64,000 nt of DNA. Origin: JAKQDP01 sp964536975. GTDB taxonomy: Bacteria > Patescibacteriota > Patescibacteriia > 2-01-FULL-39-33. The notes under the pieces were generated by a model. It was not told where the DNA came from and did no database searches. It was given only the letters and a program-made list of their open reading frames with translations. Location of the stretch: assembly GCA_964536975.1 (NCBI GenBank), contig CAZHYS010000003.1, positions 1-64,000 on the forward strand, given 5' to 3'. The position numbers were made by a program, and so were the translations under genes. Below are positions 6,587 through 13,714 of this stretch, in pieces; within the stretch, counting starts at the first letter, position 1, and every line of letters begins with the position of its first letter.

Positions 6587-6796
6587 ATGAGTACGGTAAA
6601 GGTGAGAACTCCGCAGGAACAGGAGAAATATCTGGAGGAACAAGTCAGGGAAATTCAGGGCGACGATAATCGGTATTTTGCTGGGGAAGCGCTTGGCCAT
6701 GAGCCAACCAGATCAGAAGCCGCTCTCCACTATGTTGCCCATGGCGGGGCGGTAGATTTTGCCAAACGCTGGAAAGGGAGTCATCCGGATTCTTGA
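6587..6796 (+). CDS. Small orphan protein, 69 residues
   Basis: I do not recognise this soluble, charged 69-residue protein. The start is fixed by AAGGAGG eight bases upstream and by a good promoter. Residues 32-62 (FAGEALGHEPTRSEAALHYV, then AKRW) look like a helical DNA- or protein-binding unit, and nothing suggests export. A GC-rich hairpin ending in CCCCCTTTT follows, so it is a single-gene unit. Confidence 0.7.
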   Translation: MSTVKVRTPQEQEKYLEEQVREIQGDDNRYFAGEALGHEPTRSEAALHYVAHGGAVDFAKRWKGSHPDS

Positions 6797-6807
6797 CCGG
6801 GGACAAT

Positions 6808-6844
6808 AAGGGGACGCAGAAAGTCGTGACGCGCCCCCTTTTCA
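6808..6844 (+). terminator. Terminator of the 6587 gene
   Basis: AAGGGG-CGC pairs with GCG-CCCCCTT around a loop and is followed by TTTTCATTT, 12 bases after the stop codon. Confidence 0.55.
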
Positions 6845-6895
6845 TTTGACTTTTTCTATTATTTTGTTAAGCTTTATTTAGATATGTTTGTTTTC

Positions 6896-6997
6896 AAAGC
6901 TAACAACTGGTTTTTCTATTTTACTGACCAAGGGGCCGGTTAGCTTTTGATTGTAAACAAAGGAACAAAGCAACTGACCCAAAAAGGGCCAGTTTTT
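6896..6997 (+). other. Two consecutive leader hairpins before a small gene
   Basis: AAAGCTAAC (6896-6904) pairs with GTTAGCTTT (6939-6947). A second hairpin, AACTGACCC-AAAAA-GGGCCAGTT, ends in a T-run at about 6997. Both resemble terminators and sit 47 or more bases before the ATG at 7044, so the leader may be an attenuator or contain a short RNA. Confidence 0.5.
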
Positions 6998-7043
6998 GTT
7001 TGCAGGAGAAAAATCAGAAAAAAATAAAGAGGAGGAAAGAGCG

Positions 7044-7271
7044 ATGAGCATTGTTCCATGTCCGAAATCCGTCAGAAAGATTCTCTGCCCGTATAATCAG
7101 AGAATAGAAATAAGAGTTGATTCTGGTGGAGCATTGGTCAGCTGCCAATCTATCGGCGAGCATGCTCGCAAGGGCGAAGGTGAAGAGGCAAGCTGTTGGT
7201 TGTCTCAGGTGGGCAAACAGCCAGGGAATGGTTGTAGGTTTACCCGCAATCATGGCATGGCGGAAAGATAA
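7044..7271 (+). CDS. Small cysteine-containing orphan protein, 75 residues
   Basis: Unknown function. The ATG at 7044 is chosen for its strong site GGAGGAAAGAGCG directly upstream, a leader identical to that of the broken gene at 11243. The protein has five cysteines (about residues 6, 16, 34, 47 and 59) in spacings that could bind one metal ion, and a basic N-terminal half. A strong terminator follows. Export signals are absent. Confidence 0.65.
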   Translation: MSIVPCPKSVRKILCPYNQRIEIRVDSGGALVSCQSIGEHARKGEGEEASCWLSQVGKQPGNGCRFTRNHGMAER

Positions 7272-7294
7272 TTGTTTTTGCCATAACAGTTGAC

Positions 7295-7330
7295 AGCCTG
7301 GTGCTTTTTCGTAGCATCGGGCTATTTTCT
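7295..7330 (+). terminator. Terminator of the 7044 gene
   Basis: An 11-bp stem, AGCCTGGTGCT with AGCATCGGGCT, closes a seven-base loop and is followed by ATTTTCTT. Confidence 0.7.
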
Positions 7331-7414
7331 TGAAATTTTGTTGTTTTTCAGGTAGGATAAATTAACGAATTGACTTTACGAACTTTATGGACTTTTGACT
7401 TTATAAACTAATCT

Positions 7415-7461
7415 CGGGGTGTAGCTCAGTTGGCTAGAGCGCATGCATGGGGTGCATGAGG
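7415..7461 (+). pseudogene. Truncated tRNA-Pro (GGG), 5' 47 bases
   Basis: These 47 bases equal the first 47 of the intact tRNA-Pro at 7628: acceptor 5' strand, D-arm and whole anticodon arm. The variable and T-arm sequences are then missing. No paired 3' acceptor follows in place, so it is a pseudo-tRNA. Confidence 0.85.
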
Positions 7462-7466
7462 GTAGA

Positions 7467-7593
7467 GTCCGTCCCAGGCGGACGAGACGGGCAGGAATAA
7501 GCAAGGAGTCCGCTATTGCGGACGACGAGGCGAATGTCGACAAAAGCGAGCGAGCGCAGCTTTTGGCGCTGCCCCGGAACGCTGCATTGCAGC
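7467..7593. repeat. Hairpin cluster after the pseudo-tRNA
   Basis: At least three short perfect hairpins stand in series: GTCCG/CGGAC at 7467-7483, GTCCGC-TATT-GCGGAC at 7508-7523, and CGCTGCA/TGCAGCG near 7580. No gene is seen; it looks like a REP-type palindrome insertion in the duplicated tRNA. Confidence 0.6.
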
Positions 7594-7627
7594 GACCGAT
7601 GCTCAGTAAATATAATTTAATAATTTT

Positions 7628-7701
7628 CGGGGTGTAGCTCAGTTGGCTAGAGCGCATGCATGGGGTGCATGAGGTCGCCCGTTCAAGTCGGGTCACCCCG
7701 A
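7628..7701 (+). tRNA. tRNA-Pro (GGG)
   Basis: Complete cloverleaf with acceptor CGGGGTG/CACCCCG and anticodon loop ATGGGGT, giving GGG. The discriminator is A and CCA is not encoded. A second, truncated copy lies 213 bases upstream. Confidence 0.95.
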
Positions 7702-7867
7702 TAGATGTAACGTTGCTTAGGTGTTTTTTGTTATTATTGCCCTGTTTGGGCTAAAATCGTGGCAAGAGGTAGTTGTTGTTGGTTGACTTTTGTCGGCCGG
7801 TGATTTATCATTTGTACACAACACAATGAAGCGGAAGCGGTGAGAAACAGGAAAAAGGAGAGACGCC

Positions 7868-8017
7868 GTGGGAAATGGTAAGACTGTCATCCAAAAAAAT
7901 AAACCCAGGAAATGCGAGATTGTTCCTGGGACAGTAGCCTGCAAAAAGTGTCAACGCCATGGCGGCATGTATTGCAAAAACTGCGATTATGCCGGAAACG
8001 GAGGGAGACGAATATGA
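7868..8017 (+). CDS. Small zinc-ribbon-like protein, 49 residues, GTG start
   Basis: This short ORF starts at GTG, preceded by AAAAAGGAG at good spacing. The product is basic with a CKKC and a CKNC pair (about residues 25-28 and 36-39) plus Cys16, consistent with a small zinc ribbon. Its stop overlaps the next start in ATGA, so the two genes are translationally coupled. I do not recognise the family. Confidence 0.6.
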   Translation: MGNGKTVIQKNKPRKCEIVPGTVACKKCQRHGGMYCKNCDYAGNGGRRI

Positions 8018-8238
8018 GAGCAAAGAATGCTTTTCGACAGAAGCGAAATGCCGAGCGAGTACTCAACGCTAAGCGACGGAAGAAGGAGAACGCGAGACTT
8101 GGTCCGCAAGGAACTCTGGATCGTCGCCTGAGGCGTGACCAGGAGGCGTTGGAAAGAATTGCTCAGCAACTGAGGATTGCTCCAGGGGCGGTAGTAGATT
8201 TCCAGCGCGCGCAAATGCAGGCGACTCGTTTTTTCTGA
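8014..8238 (+). CDS. Small highly basic orphan protein, 74 residues
   Basis: The start at 8014 is chosen for the ATGA overlap with the preceding zinc-ribbon gene and the nearby GGAGGG. The protein is Arg/Lys-rich (RQKRNAERVLNAKRRKK) and helical, which suggests nucleic-acid or ribosome binding, though no family is recognised. A terminator-like hairpin lies about 30 bases downstream. Confidence 0.6.
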   Translation: MRAKNAFRQKRNAERVLNAKRRKKENARLGPQGTLDRRLRRDQEALERIAQQLRIAPGAVVDFQRAQMQATRFF

Positions 8239-8267
8239 TGGTGGGTATAGAGTATATTCGCCCCGAG

Positions 8268-8310
8268 CATTATCGGATTGGTTTCCGATGATGTCCGGCG
8301 GCGTTTTTTT
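8268..8310 (+). terminator. Terminator of the two-gene small operon
   Basis: CATTATCGGA pairs with TCCGATGATG and is followed within 15 bases by a seven-T run. Confidence 0.6.
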
Positions 8311-8358
8311 GTTACCATTGAAAAAAGCTGATTAGTTTGATACAATACTTCTGACTTT

Positions 8359-8433
8359 GCGGGTGTAGTACAATGGTTAGTATGCTAGCCTTCCAAGCTG
8401 GAGATGGCGGTTCGATTCCGCTCACCCGCTCCA
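8359..8433 (+). tRNA. tRNA-Gly (UCC)
   Basis: Acceptor GCGGGTG/CACCCGC and anticodon loop CTTCCAA give UCC. This one has T as discriminator and an encoded CCA, unlike the proline tRNAs. Confidence 0.95.
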
Positions 8434-8442
8434 AAAATAAAA

Positions 8443-8484
8443 AATCTCCGGAGATATCTCCATACACATCTCCGGAGATTTTTA
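8443..8484 (+). terminator. TCTCCGGAGA double-palindrome element, copy 1
   Basis: TCTCCGGAGAT and ATCTCCGGAGA pair across a short spacer that also contains TCTCC, and a TTTTTA tail follows. It would terminate tRNA-Gly transcription. Nearly the same 40 bases recur at 60224-60264. Confidence 0.75.
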
Positions 8485-8526
8485 TTTTGCCGTTTGGTCT
8501 AAAACTCCACCAGTGGAATTTTTTAA

Positions 8527-8597
8527 AGGTCACGACCGGAATCGAACCGGTGATGGAGGTTTTGCAGACCTCTGCCTTACCGCTTGGCTACGTGACC
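8527..8597 (-). tRNA. tRNA-Cys (GCA)
   Basis: On the minus strand the acceptor GGTCACG/CGTGACC and anticodon loop CTGCAAA give GCA. The 71-base cloverleaf is complete and CCA is not encoded. Confidence 0.94.
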
Positions 8598-8654
8598 GTG
8601 GTTTTTCTTTGTTTTTTTACTATATCAAAAAAATCTTTAAAATTCAATCCGCCC

Positions 8655-8683
8655 TTGATTTTTTTCGGTTTTTATGGTAAATT
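8655..8683 (+). promoter_or_regulatory. Promoter for infB
   Basis: TTGATT, a 17-base spacer and TAAATT lie 34 bases before the infB start codon. Confidence 0.55.
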
Positions 8684-8716
8684 TAATGAAGCCTAAATCT
8701 CACCAACCAAAAAGAC

Positions 8717-10699
8717 ATGAATATTACCGAGCTTTCCCGACAATTAAAAGTCACTTCCTCGGAGCTGTTTGACCGCCTGTCAGAGCTCGGTTTTGATATT
8801 GGCCGCCGCGCGATAAAAGTAGATGACAAAATTGCCCAGAAAATTATTGAAGCCTGGAAGGCCAAAGAAAAAGAAAAGCGCGAAATGTCCAAAATCGCTC
8901 AAATCAGAGGGACATTTTCTTCGGATCAGACCGGCGAAGAGGCGGCGGCAGAAGCCAAGCAGGTAAAAATTCCGGCAGTTATTTCGGTGCGGGAATTTGC
9001 CGGCCGGCTTAATTTGCCGATCAATAAGGTGTTGGCCGAATTGATGAAGAACGGCGTTTTGGCTTCTATGAACGAGCGGATTGACTTTGACACTGCTTCC
9101 ATTGTCGGCGAGGAGCTGGGTTATTTGATTGTCCAGGATAATGATACCGCCCAAAAAGATCAGTTGGCCATTTCTCAACAAGAAAAATTGAAAGAAGTTT
9201 TGAAAAGCGACGCCGCCAAATTGGAATCGCGTCCGCCGGTAGTGGTGGTGATGGGCCATGTTGATCATGGCAAGACTAAAATTCTTGATGCCATTAGAAA
9301 TACTGATGTTGTGTCTAGCGAGAGTGGCGGCATCACCCAACACATTGGCGCTTATCAGGTTCACAGAAACAATAAAAAAATCACCTTCATTGATACGCCG
9401 GGACATGAGGCGTTTACCGCGATGCGATCGCGCGGCGCGCGAGTCGCCGATATCGCGATTCTGGTCATCGCCGCCGACGACAGCATTCAACCGCAGACCA
9501 AAGAAGCGATCAAGATTATCCGGGATGCCAAAATTCCTTTTATTGTCGCCATTAACAAAATAGACAAACCGGAGGCCAATATTGAAAAAGTCAAACAGGA
9601 TTTAGCCGCGCTGAATCTGCTGCCCGAGGATTGGGGTGGGCAAGTCATTTGCGTGCCGGTATCCGCCAAAGCCGGTACTGGAATCAACGATCTTTTGGAG
9701 ACGATTCTTTTGGTGGCGGAAATGGAAAAAGAAAATATTGTTTCCGCGTCGGATCGATTGGCAATGGGGACGATCGTGGAATCCCATATTGACAAGGGTG
9801 AAGGTCCGGTGGCGACCATTTTGGTGCAGGCCGGAACACTCAAAGTCGGCGATACTTTGTCACTGGCCGGCAATCTTTATGGCAAAGTGAGGATGCTCAA
9901 GGACTATATAGGAAAAAATATTACCCAGGCGTTGCCGGGTGATCCGGTAAAAATTCTCGGACTTAAGATTGCTCCGGAGGTCGGCAGTATTTTGGAGGTG
10001 CCGCAAGATGCCAAATCACTCAATCGCGATTTTCGCCAACGCAAGACTAGGCAGGAGAGGGATTTTTCTACTCAAGTATCCACCGAGGACGATGGTCGGG
10101 CCAAATATTTGAATTTCATCATTAAGGCAGACGTACTTGGTTCATTGGAAGCGATTGTTGAGAGTCTGGCCAAATTGGAAACCAAAGAAGTAAAAATAAA
10201 AATCGTCGGCAAAGGATTGGGAATTATTACGGAAGCCGATGTTTTGAAAGCGGAAGCGACCGGATCAAGAATCTTCGGTTTTCATGTCAAGCCGGCGGCT
10301 CGCGTGACCGATCTGGCTCGCGATAAAAAAGTGGAAATCAGTTATTACGAAGTCATATATCATTTGATTGAGTCAGTCCAAAAGGACATTGCGGCTCTCA
10401 AGGAAAAAGAAATCGTCCGCAAACTAGTGGGAAAACTGGAAGTGCTGAAAGTGTTCCGCAAGGAATCCGGCAATATGATTATCGGCGGCCGTGTTGTGGA
10501 CGGCGGTCTGTGCGTCTGCGACGCGGTGATTGTCACCAGGCGCGGTGAGCCGGTTTCATCCGGCAAGGTCAATCGCCTGGAATGTTCCCGTCAGCTCGTG
10601 GAAAAAGTTGCCTCCGGCCAGGAATGCGGCATTAATTTTGAAGGCAAGCCAGTCGTGGAAGAAGGCGATGTTTTGGAATTTTATCAGGAAGTGAAATAG
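8717..10699 (+). CDS. infB: Translation initiation factor IF-2
   Basis: This 660-residue GTPase places initiator tRNA on the ribosome. An IF2_N-type helical unit occupies residues 1-55 and a second follows near 85-140. The G domain has G1 GHVDHGKT at 180-187, then GITQHIGAY, DTPGHEAF, NKID and SAK in order. Domains II to IV follow and end near the stop. The N-terminal extension is short, as in other reduced genomes. The ATG has no clear Shine-Dalgarno site (CCAACCAAAAAGAC upstream). rbfA follows 68 bases on, a widely conserved neighbour. Confidence 0.98.
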   Translation: MNITELSRQLKVTSSELFDRLSELGFDIGRRAIKVDDKIAQKIIEAWKAKEKEKREMSKIAQIRGTFSSDQTGEEAAAEAKQVKIPAVISVREFAGRLNLPINKVLAELMKNGVLASMNERIDFDTASIVGEELGYLIVQDNDTAQKDQLAISQQEKLKEVLKSDAAKLESRPPVVVVMGHVDHGKTKILDAIRNTDVVSSESGGITQHIGAYQVHRNNKKITFIDTPGHEAFTAMRSRGARVADIAILVIAADDSIQPQTKEAIKIIRDAKIPFIVAINKIDKPEANIEKVKQDLAALNLLPEDWGGQVICVPVSAKAGTGINDLLETILLVAEMEKENIVSASDRLAMGTIVESHIDKGEGPVATILVQAGTLKVGDTLSLAGNLYGKVRMLKDYIGKNITQALPGDPVKILGLKIAPEVGSILEVPQDAKSLNRDFRQRKTRQERDFSTQVSTEDDGRAKYLNFIIKADVLGSLEAIVESLAKLETKEVKIKIVGKGLGIITEADVLKAEATGSRIFGFHVKPAARVTDLARDKKVEISYYEVIYHLIESVQKDIAALKEKEIVRKLVGKLEVLKVFRKESGNMIIGGRVVDGGLCVCDAVIVTRRGEPVSSGKVNRLECSRQLVEKVASGQECGINFEGKPVVEEGDVLEFYQEVK

Positions 10700-10767
10700 T
10701 AAAGGGACAGTGTAGTGACAATAATTGTTTTTATCTGACGTCAATCTAAAATTAATCAATTTCATCC

Positions 10768-11100
10768 ATGTCCGATCGGATGTTAAAAATAAACAAATTG
10801 ATTCGCGACCAGCTCGGGCAGCTGATTATGACTGAGTTGGAGTTTTCGCTCGGCACTCTGGTCACTATCACCAAGGTGGATACGGCTGCCGATCTTGGCT
10901 CGGCCGATGTTTATGTCAGTGTTTTGCCTGAAGCGGAAAGAAGTCAAGCATTAAAATCCCTTATTAAAGCGGCCGGCCGTTTGCGTCGCGCTCTGGGCGG
11001 TAAGGTGATCATCCGCCGCATGCCCCAGTTGCGCTTTTTTGTTGATGACAGCGAAGAGAAAGCTGCCGCCATTGATCTGCTGTTGGATAATCTGGAATAA
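10768..11100 (+). CDS. rbfA: Ribosome-binding factor A
   Basis: The 110-residue single KH-type protein helps mature the 30S subunit. The N-terminal pattern RMLKINKLIRDQLGQLI and the segment DVYVSV, followed by RLRRALGGKVIIRRMPQLRF, match RbfA. It lies directly after infB as in many bacteria. Its start codon has no Shine-Dalgarno site. Confidence 0.94.
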   Translation: MSDRMLKINKLIRDQLGQLIMTELEFSLGTLVTITKVDTAADLGSADVYVSVLPEAERSQALKSLIKAAGRLRRALGGKVIIRRMPQLRFFVDDSEEKAAAIDLLLDNLE

Positions 11101-11242
11101 ACTGTGCTTTCGGTAATTTTTGGCCGGTCTTTTCGTCTTGACATTTTTATTTTATTATGCTAAATTAATTTATCCGGGTATGGTACGGTAAAAACGGTAA
11201 AAATGTAGCCGACGTTTCGTCGGAAAATAGGAGGAAAGAGCG

Positions 11243-11616
11243 GTAAGCGACGAAAGAGACTTAGCCAAAGAAATGAAAAGGTCTTGGCTGGCAACATTCA
11301 TTGGCCTTCTCAAGGCCATGGGGATGTGTGGATATGATGTGCCGGACAACACTGTCAGTCCAGAGTTAGAGACCGCTACGGAATCGTTGATCATTCATGG
11401 CGAGCGATTGTTGGCCCCATTGGCGAACATCTTCATTGGTTTCATGTTGGCAGTAAGGAATAACGAAGAAGCGCTTCGCAGTTCTCATGGGGGATATTGT
11501 ATTCGTACGAAGCTGGCTTCTTCAAACAGTCTGCCAATTTGTTCGGCGACGGCGTGTTCGGAGACAGCGCCCGCAAAGCCGTTGGGGCTTTCATTGACAT
11601 GATGAAGCAGTCCTGA
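11243..11616 (+). pseudogene. Frameshifted orphan gene with a damaged start codon
   Basis: The leader GGAGGAAAGAGCG is identical to that of the gene at 7044, but the codon at start position is GTA (11243-11245). The reading frame SDERDLAKEMKRSWLATFIG runs open to about 11475, then shifts. In the +1-restored frame it continues FSWGILYSYEAGFFKQSANL to MMKQS and a TGA at 11614-11616. One missing base near 11478-11482 would join the two. The restored protein (about 123 residues) is mostly helical and not recognised. A strong terminator follows. Sequencing error is the main alternative to true decay. Confidence 0.65.
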
Positions 11617-11627
11617 GTTGTCTGTTT

Positions 11628-11677
11628 AGGTCGTGTCGCGTTTGCTAAGTGAGCAAACGCGACACGACCTTCTTTTA
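11628..11677 (+). terminator. Strong intrinsic terminator
   Basis: AGGTCGTGTCGCGTTTGCT pairs perfectly with its complement (19 bp) across a five-base loop AAGTG, and CTTCTTTT follows. It ends the broken gene at 11243. Confidence 0.9.
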
Positions 11678-11753
11678 TTTTATACAAAGAATAATGCTTA
11701 GCGATCAGGAATTTAAATTACTGATTACCGATTACTGATTACATTCTCATTTC

Positions 11754-11782
11754 TTGACAACTTCAATTTTTCTCGCTACAAT
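11754..11782 (+). promoter_or_regulatory. Sigma70-type promoter for the DHH gene
   Basis: TTGACA, a 17-base spacer and TACAAT end 18 bases before the start codon at 11801. A GATTAC-type microsatellite (TACTGATTACCGATTACTGA) lies just upstream. Confidence 0.75.
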
Positions 11783-11800
11783 TCATTCTTAACTTTAATT

Positions 11801-12799
11801 ATGAAATCGGAAATATTTGATCAAATCTCTGAAAGATTTTTAACTGCCGAGAGCATCCTGATAATCACCCACCAAAAGCCCGACGGTGACGCCTGCGGGT
11901 CGGCTTTGGCTTTGTTTTTGCTTGCCCGCCGGCTGGGCAAAGAGGCGGCGGTTTTCTCAGTTGACCGGCCGCCATCGTACTTTGATTTTTTGCCGTCGGT
12001 GGAAGAGTTCTCTACCGATAAAACAATCTTACGACGCGACTGGGAATTGATATTGGTTGTTGATGCCGGCGACTGGCCCTATACAGGAATAGATGAGGAG
12101 ACAATTTCGTTTCTTAGGAAAAAATTTGTCATCAATATTGATCATCACTTCAGCAACGATAATTTCGGCAATATCAATCTTGTCAATAGTAAATCCAGTT
12201 CCACCTGCGAAATGATTTTTGGTTTTTTTCAACGAGAAAGATTTTTTATTGATAAAAATATTGCCACCTGTTTGCTTTGTGGTATTCTTACTGATACTGG
12301 CGGATTCAGCAATTCCGCCACTACTGCTACCGCGGTGGAAATCGCCGGCCGACTCATTGCCGCCGGCGCTAAGCTGAAAAAAGTAGCTGACTCTCTGACC
12401 AAAAATAAAACCATTGGCGGTCTTAGGGTTTGGGGGTTGGTGTTGTCGCGGCTTACTTTCTATCCTGAGCTGGATTTGGCTTATGCTTACATCCGCGAGA
12501 GTGAATTGTCCGATTATGATATTAATGGCGAGGAGATAGACGGATTGGTCAACTTTTTTAATAACATTTCCGAAGCAAAGTGGTCGGCTTTTTTCCGTAT
12601 CAATGGTGATCAGACCAAGGCCAGCTTGCGGACGACCAAAGACTGTGTCAATGTTGCCGCAGTAGCTGGATTATTCGGCGGCGGCGGCCACAAGAAAGCG
12701 GCCGGTTTTACTTTACTGCGCCCCCTGCAAGACATTGAAGGTTTTCTAAGGGAAAATGCCATTGACTTGAAAAAAGCATTGGAGTGCGATAATGTTTAA
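11801..12799 (+). CDS. DHH-family phosphoesterase (NrnA-like oligoribonuclease/pAp phosphatase)
   Basis: This 332-residue cytosolic DHH-DHHA1 protein probably degrades nanoRNA or 3'-phosphoadenosine phosphate. The metal-binding motifs are complete: THQKPDGDACG near 23-33, VVDAGD near 86, and NIDHH near 109-113. The C-terminal substrate motif GGGGHKKAAGF is near 290. Position after infB-rbfA fits the common bacterial order. A second, degenerate paralogue lies at 25219-26364. Confidence 0.9.
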   Translation: MKSEIFDQISERFLTAESILIITHQKPDGDACGSALALFLLARRLGKEAAVFSVDRPPSYFDFLPSVEEFSTDKTILRRDWELILVVDAGDWPYTGIDEETISFLRKKFVINIDHHFSNDNFGNINLVNSKSSSTCEMIFGFFQRERFFIDKNIATCLLCGILTDTGGFSNSATTATAVEIAGRLIAAGAKLKKVADSLTKNKTIGGLRVWGLVLSRLTFYPELDLAYAYIRESELSDYDINGEEIDGLVNFFNNISEAKWSAFFRINGDQTKASLRTTKDCVNVAAVAGLFGGGGHKKAAGFTLLRPLQDIEGFLRENAIDLKKALECDNV

Positions 12800-12853
12800 T
12801 TATGAAAACTGGCTATCAATAAGCTCTAATATTGAATAATAACGACTAAACAT

Positions 12854-13429
12854 ATGTATCTAATACCGACAGTGTTAGAAAAAACCACTTCCGGCGAGCG
12901 AGCTTACGACATCTATTCGCGCTTGCTCAAGGATAGGATAATTTTTTTGGGTACGCCAATTGACGACGCGGTCGCCAATACAGTCATTGCCCAATTGCTT
13001 TTTTTGGACAGCGAGAGCAGCAAAGACGACATCAAGATCTACATCAATACTCCCGGCGGATCGGTGTCGGCGGGTTTGGCGATTTATGACACAATGCAGC
13101 ACGTCAAGGCCGATGTCTCCACGATTTGCGTCGGCATGGCGGCCAGTATGGGCGCGGTAATTCTAGCCGGTGGTGCCAAAGGCAAACGGTTGGCCTTGCC
13201 CAATAGCGAGATAATGATTCATCAAGTGATGGGTGGCGCCGAAGGCCAAGCGACTGACATCAAAATTCGCGCCGAGCATATTCTCAAGGTTAAAGAAAAG
13301 TTGGACAAGATTTTGGTCAAACATACCGGTAAAAGTTTGTCGCAGATAGAGAAGGATACCGATCGGGACAAATTTATGTCGCCGCAGGAGGCAATTAGTT
13401 ACGGCCTGATAGACAAAATAGTCAGCTAA
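12854..13429 (+). CDS. clpP: ATP-dependent Clp protease proteolytic subunit
   Basis: This 191-residue ClpP has the catalytic Ser98 in GMAASMG and His123 in MIHQ, with the acid residue expected near 172. It forms the tetradecameric chamber fed by Clp ATPases, none of which is in this window. The N-terminus MYLIPTVLEKT matches mature ClpP without a long propeptide. No Shine-Dalgarno site is seen before the ATG. Confidence 0.97.
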   Translation: MYLIPTVLEKTTSGERAYDIYSRLLKDRIIFLGTPIDDAVANTVIAQLLFLDSESSKDDIKIYINTPGGSVSAGLAIYDTMQHVKADVSTICVGMAASMGAVILAGGAKGKRLALPNSEIMIHQVMGGAEGQATDIKIRAEHILKVKEKLDKILVKHTGKSLSQIEKDTDRDKFMSPQEAISYGLIDKIVS

Positions 13430-13471
13430 GCTGCGCCATCGCACGAGCAATAGCCGGACATTATCGTCAAT

Positions 13472-13500
13472 TTGACTTAATTTTGGTTTTTTGCTAAAAT
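13472..13500 (+). promoter_or_regulatory. Promoter for rny
   Basis: TTGACT, a 17-base spacer and TAAAAT lie about 215 bases before rny, leaving a long A/T-rich leader in which I see no ORF or clear hairpin. Confidence 0.65.
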
Positions 13501-13714
13501 ATAATTACCTTAATAATAAAATAAAAAAGAGGAATTTTGTCGCTAAAAGAAGGTTTTTTCGCGAAATTGCTGAAAATCGGTTTAAATTAGGTTGTAAATT
13601 CTGTGAAAACTTTACTCTTGATATACCAATATCAAACTCAATCTAGACTCCGATAAGCGTTTTAAAAGACGCGGTTTTTAGCGTGACAGATTCCTTTTTT
13701 GCAAGGAGAATAAC

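Noticed and set aside
7415..7576. Possible intron-containing tRNA-Pro
   Set aside because: TGCCCCG at 7570-7576 could pair with the acceptor 5' strand using two wobble pairs, but the T-arm is missing entirely, so it is a broken copy.
8780..9490. Long minus-strand frame opposite infB
   Set aside because: It is the antisense shadow of a conserved GTPase gene and shows no protein-like pattern. The same applies to long antisense frames opposite groL, pnp and comM.
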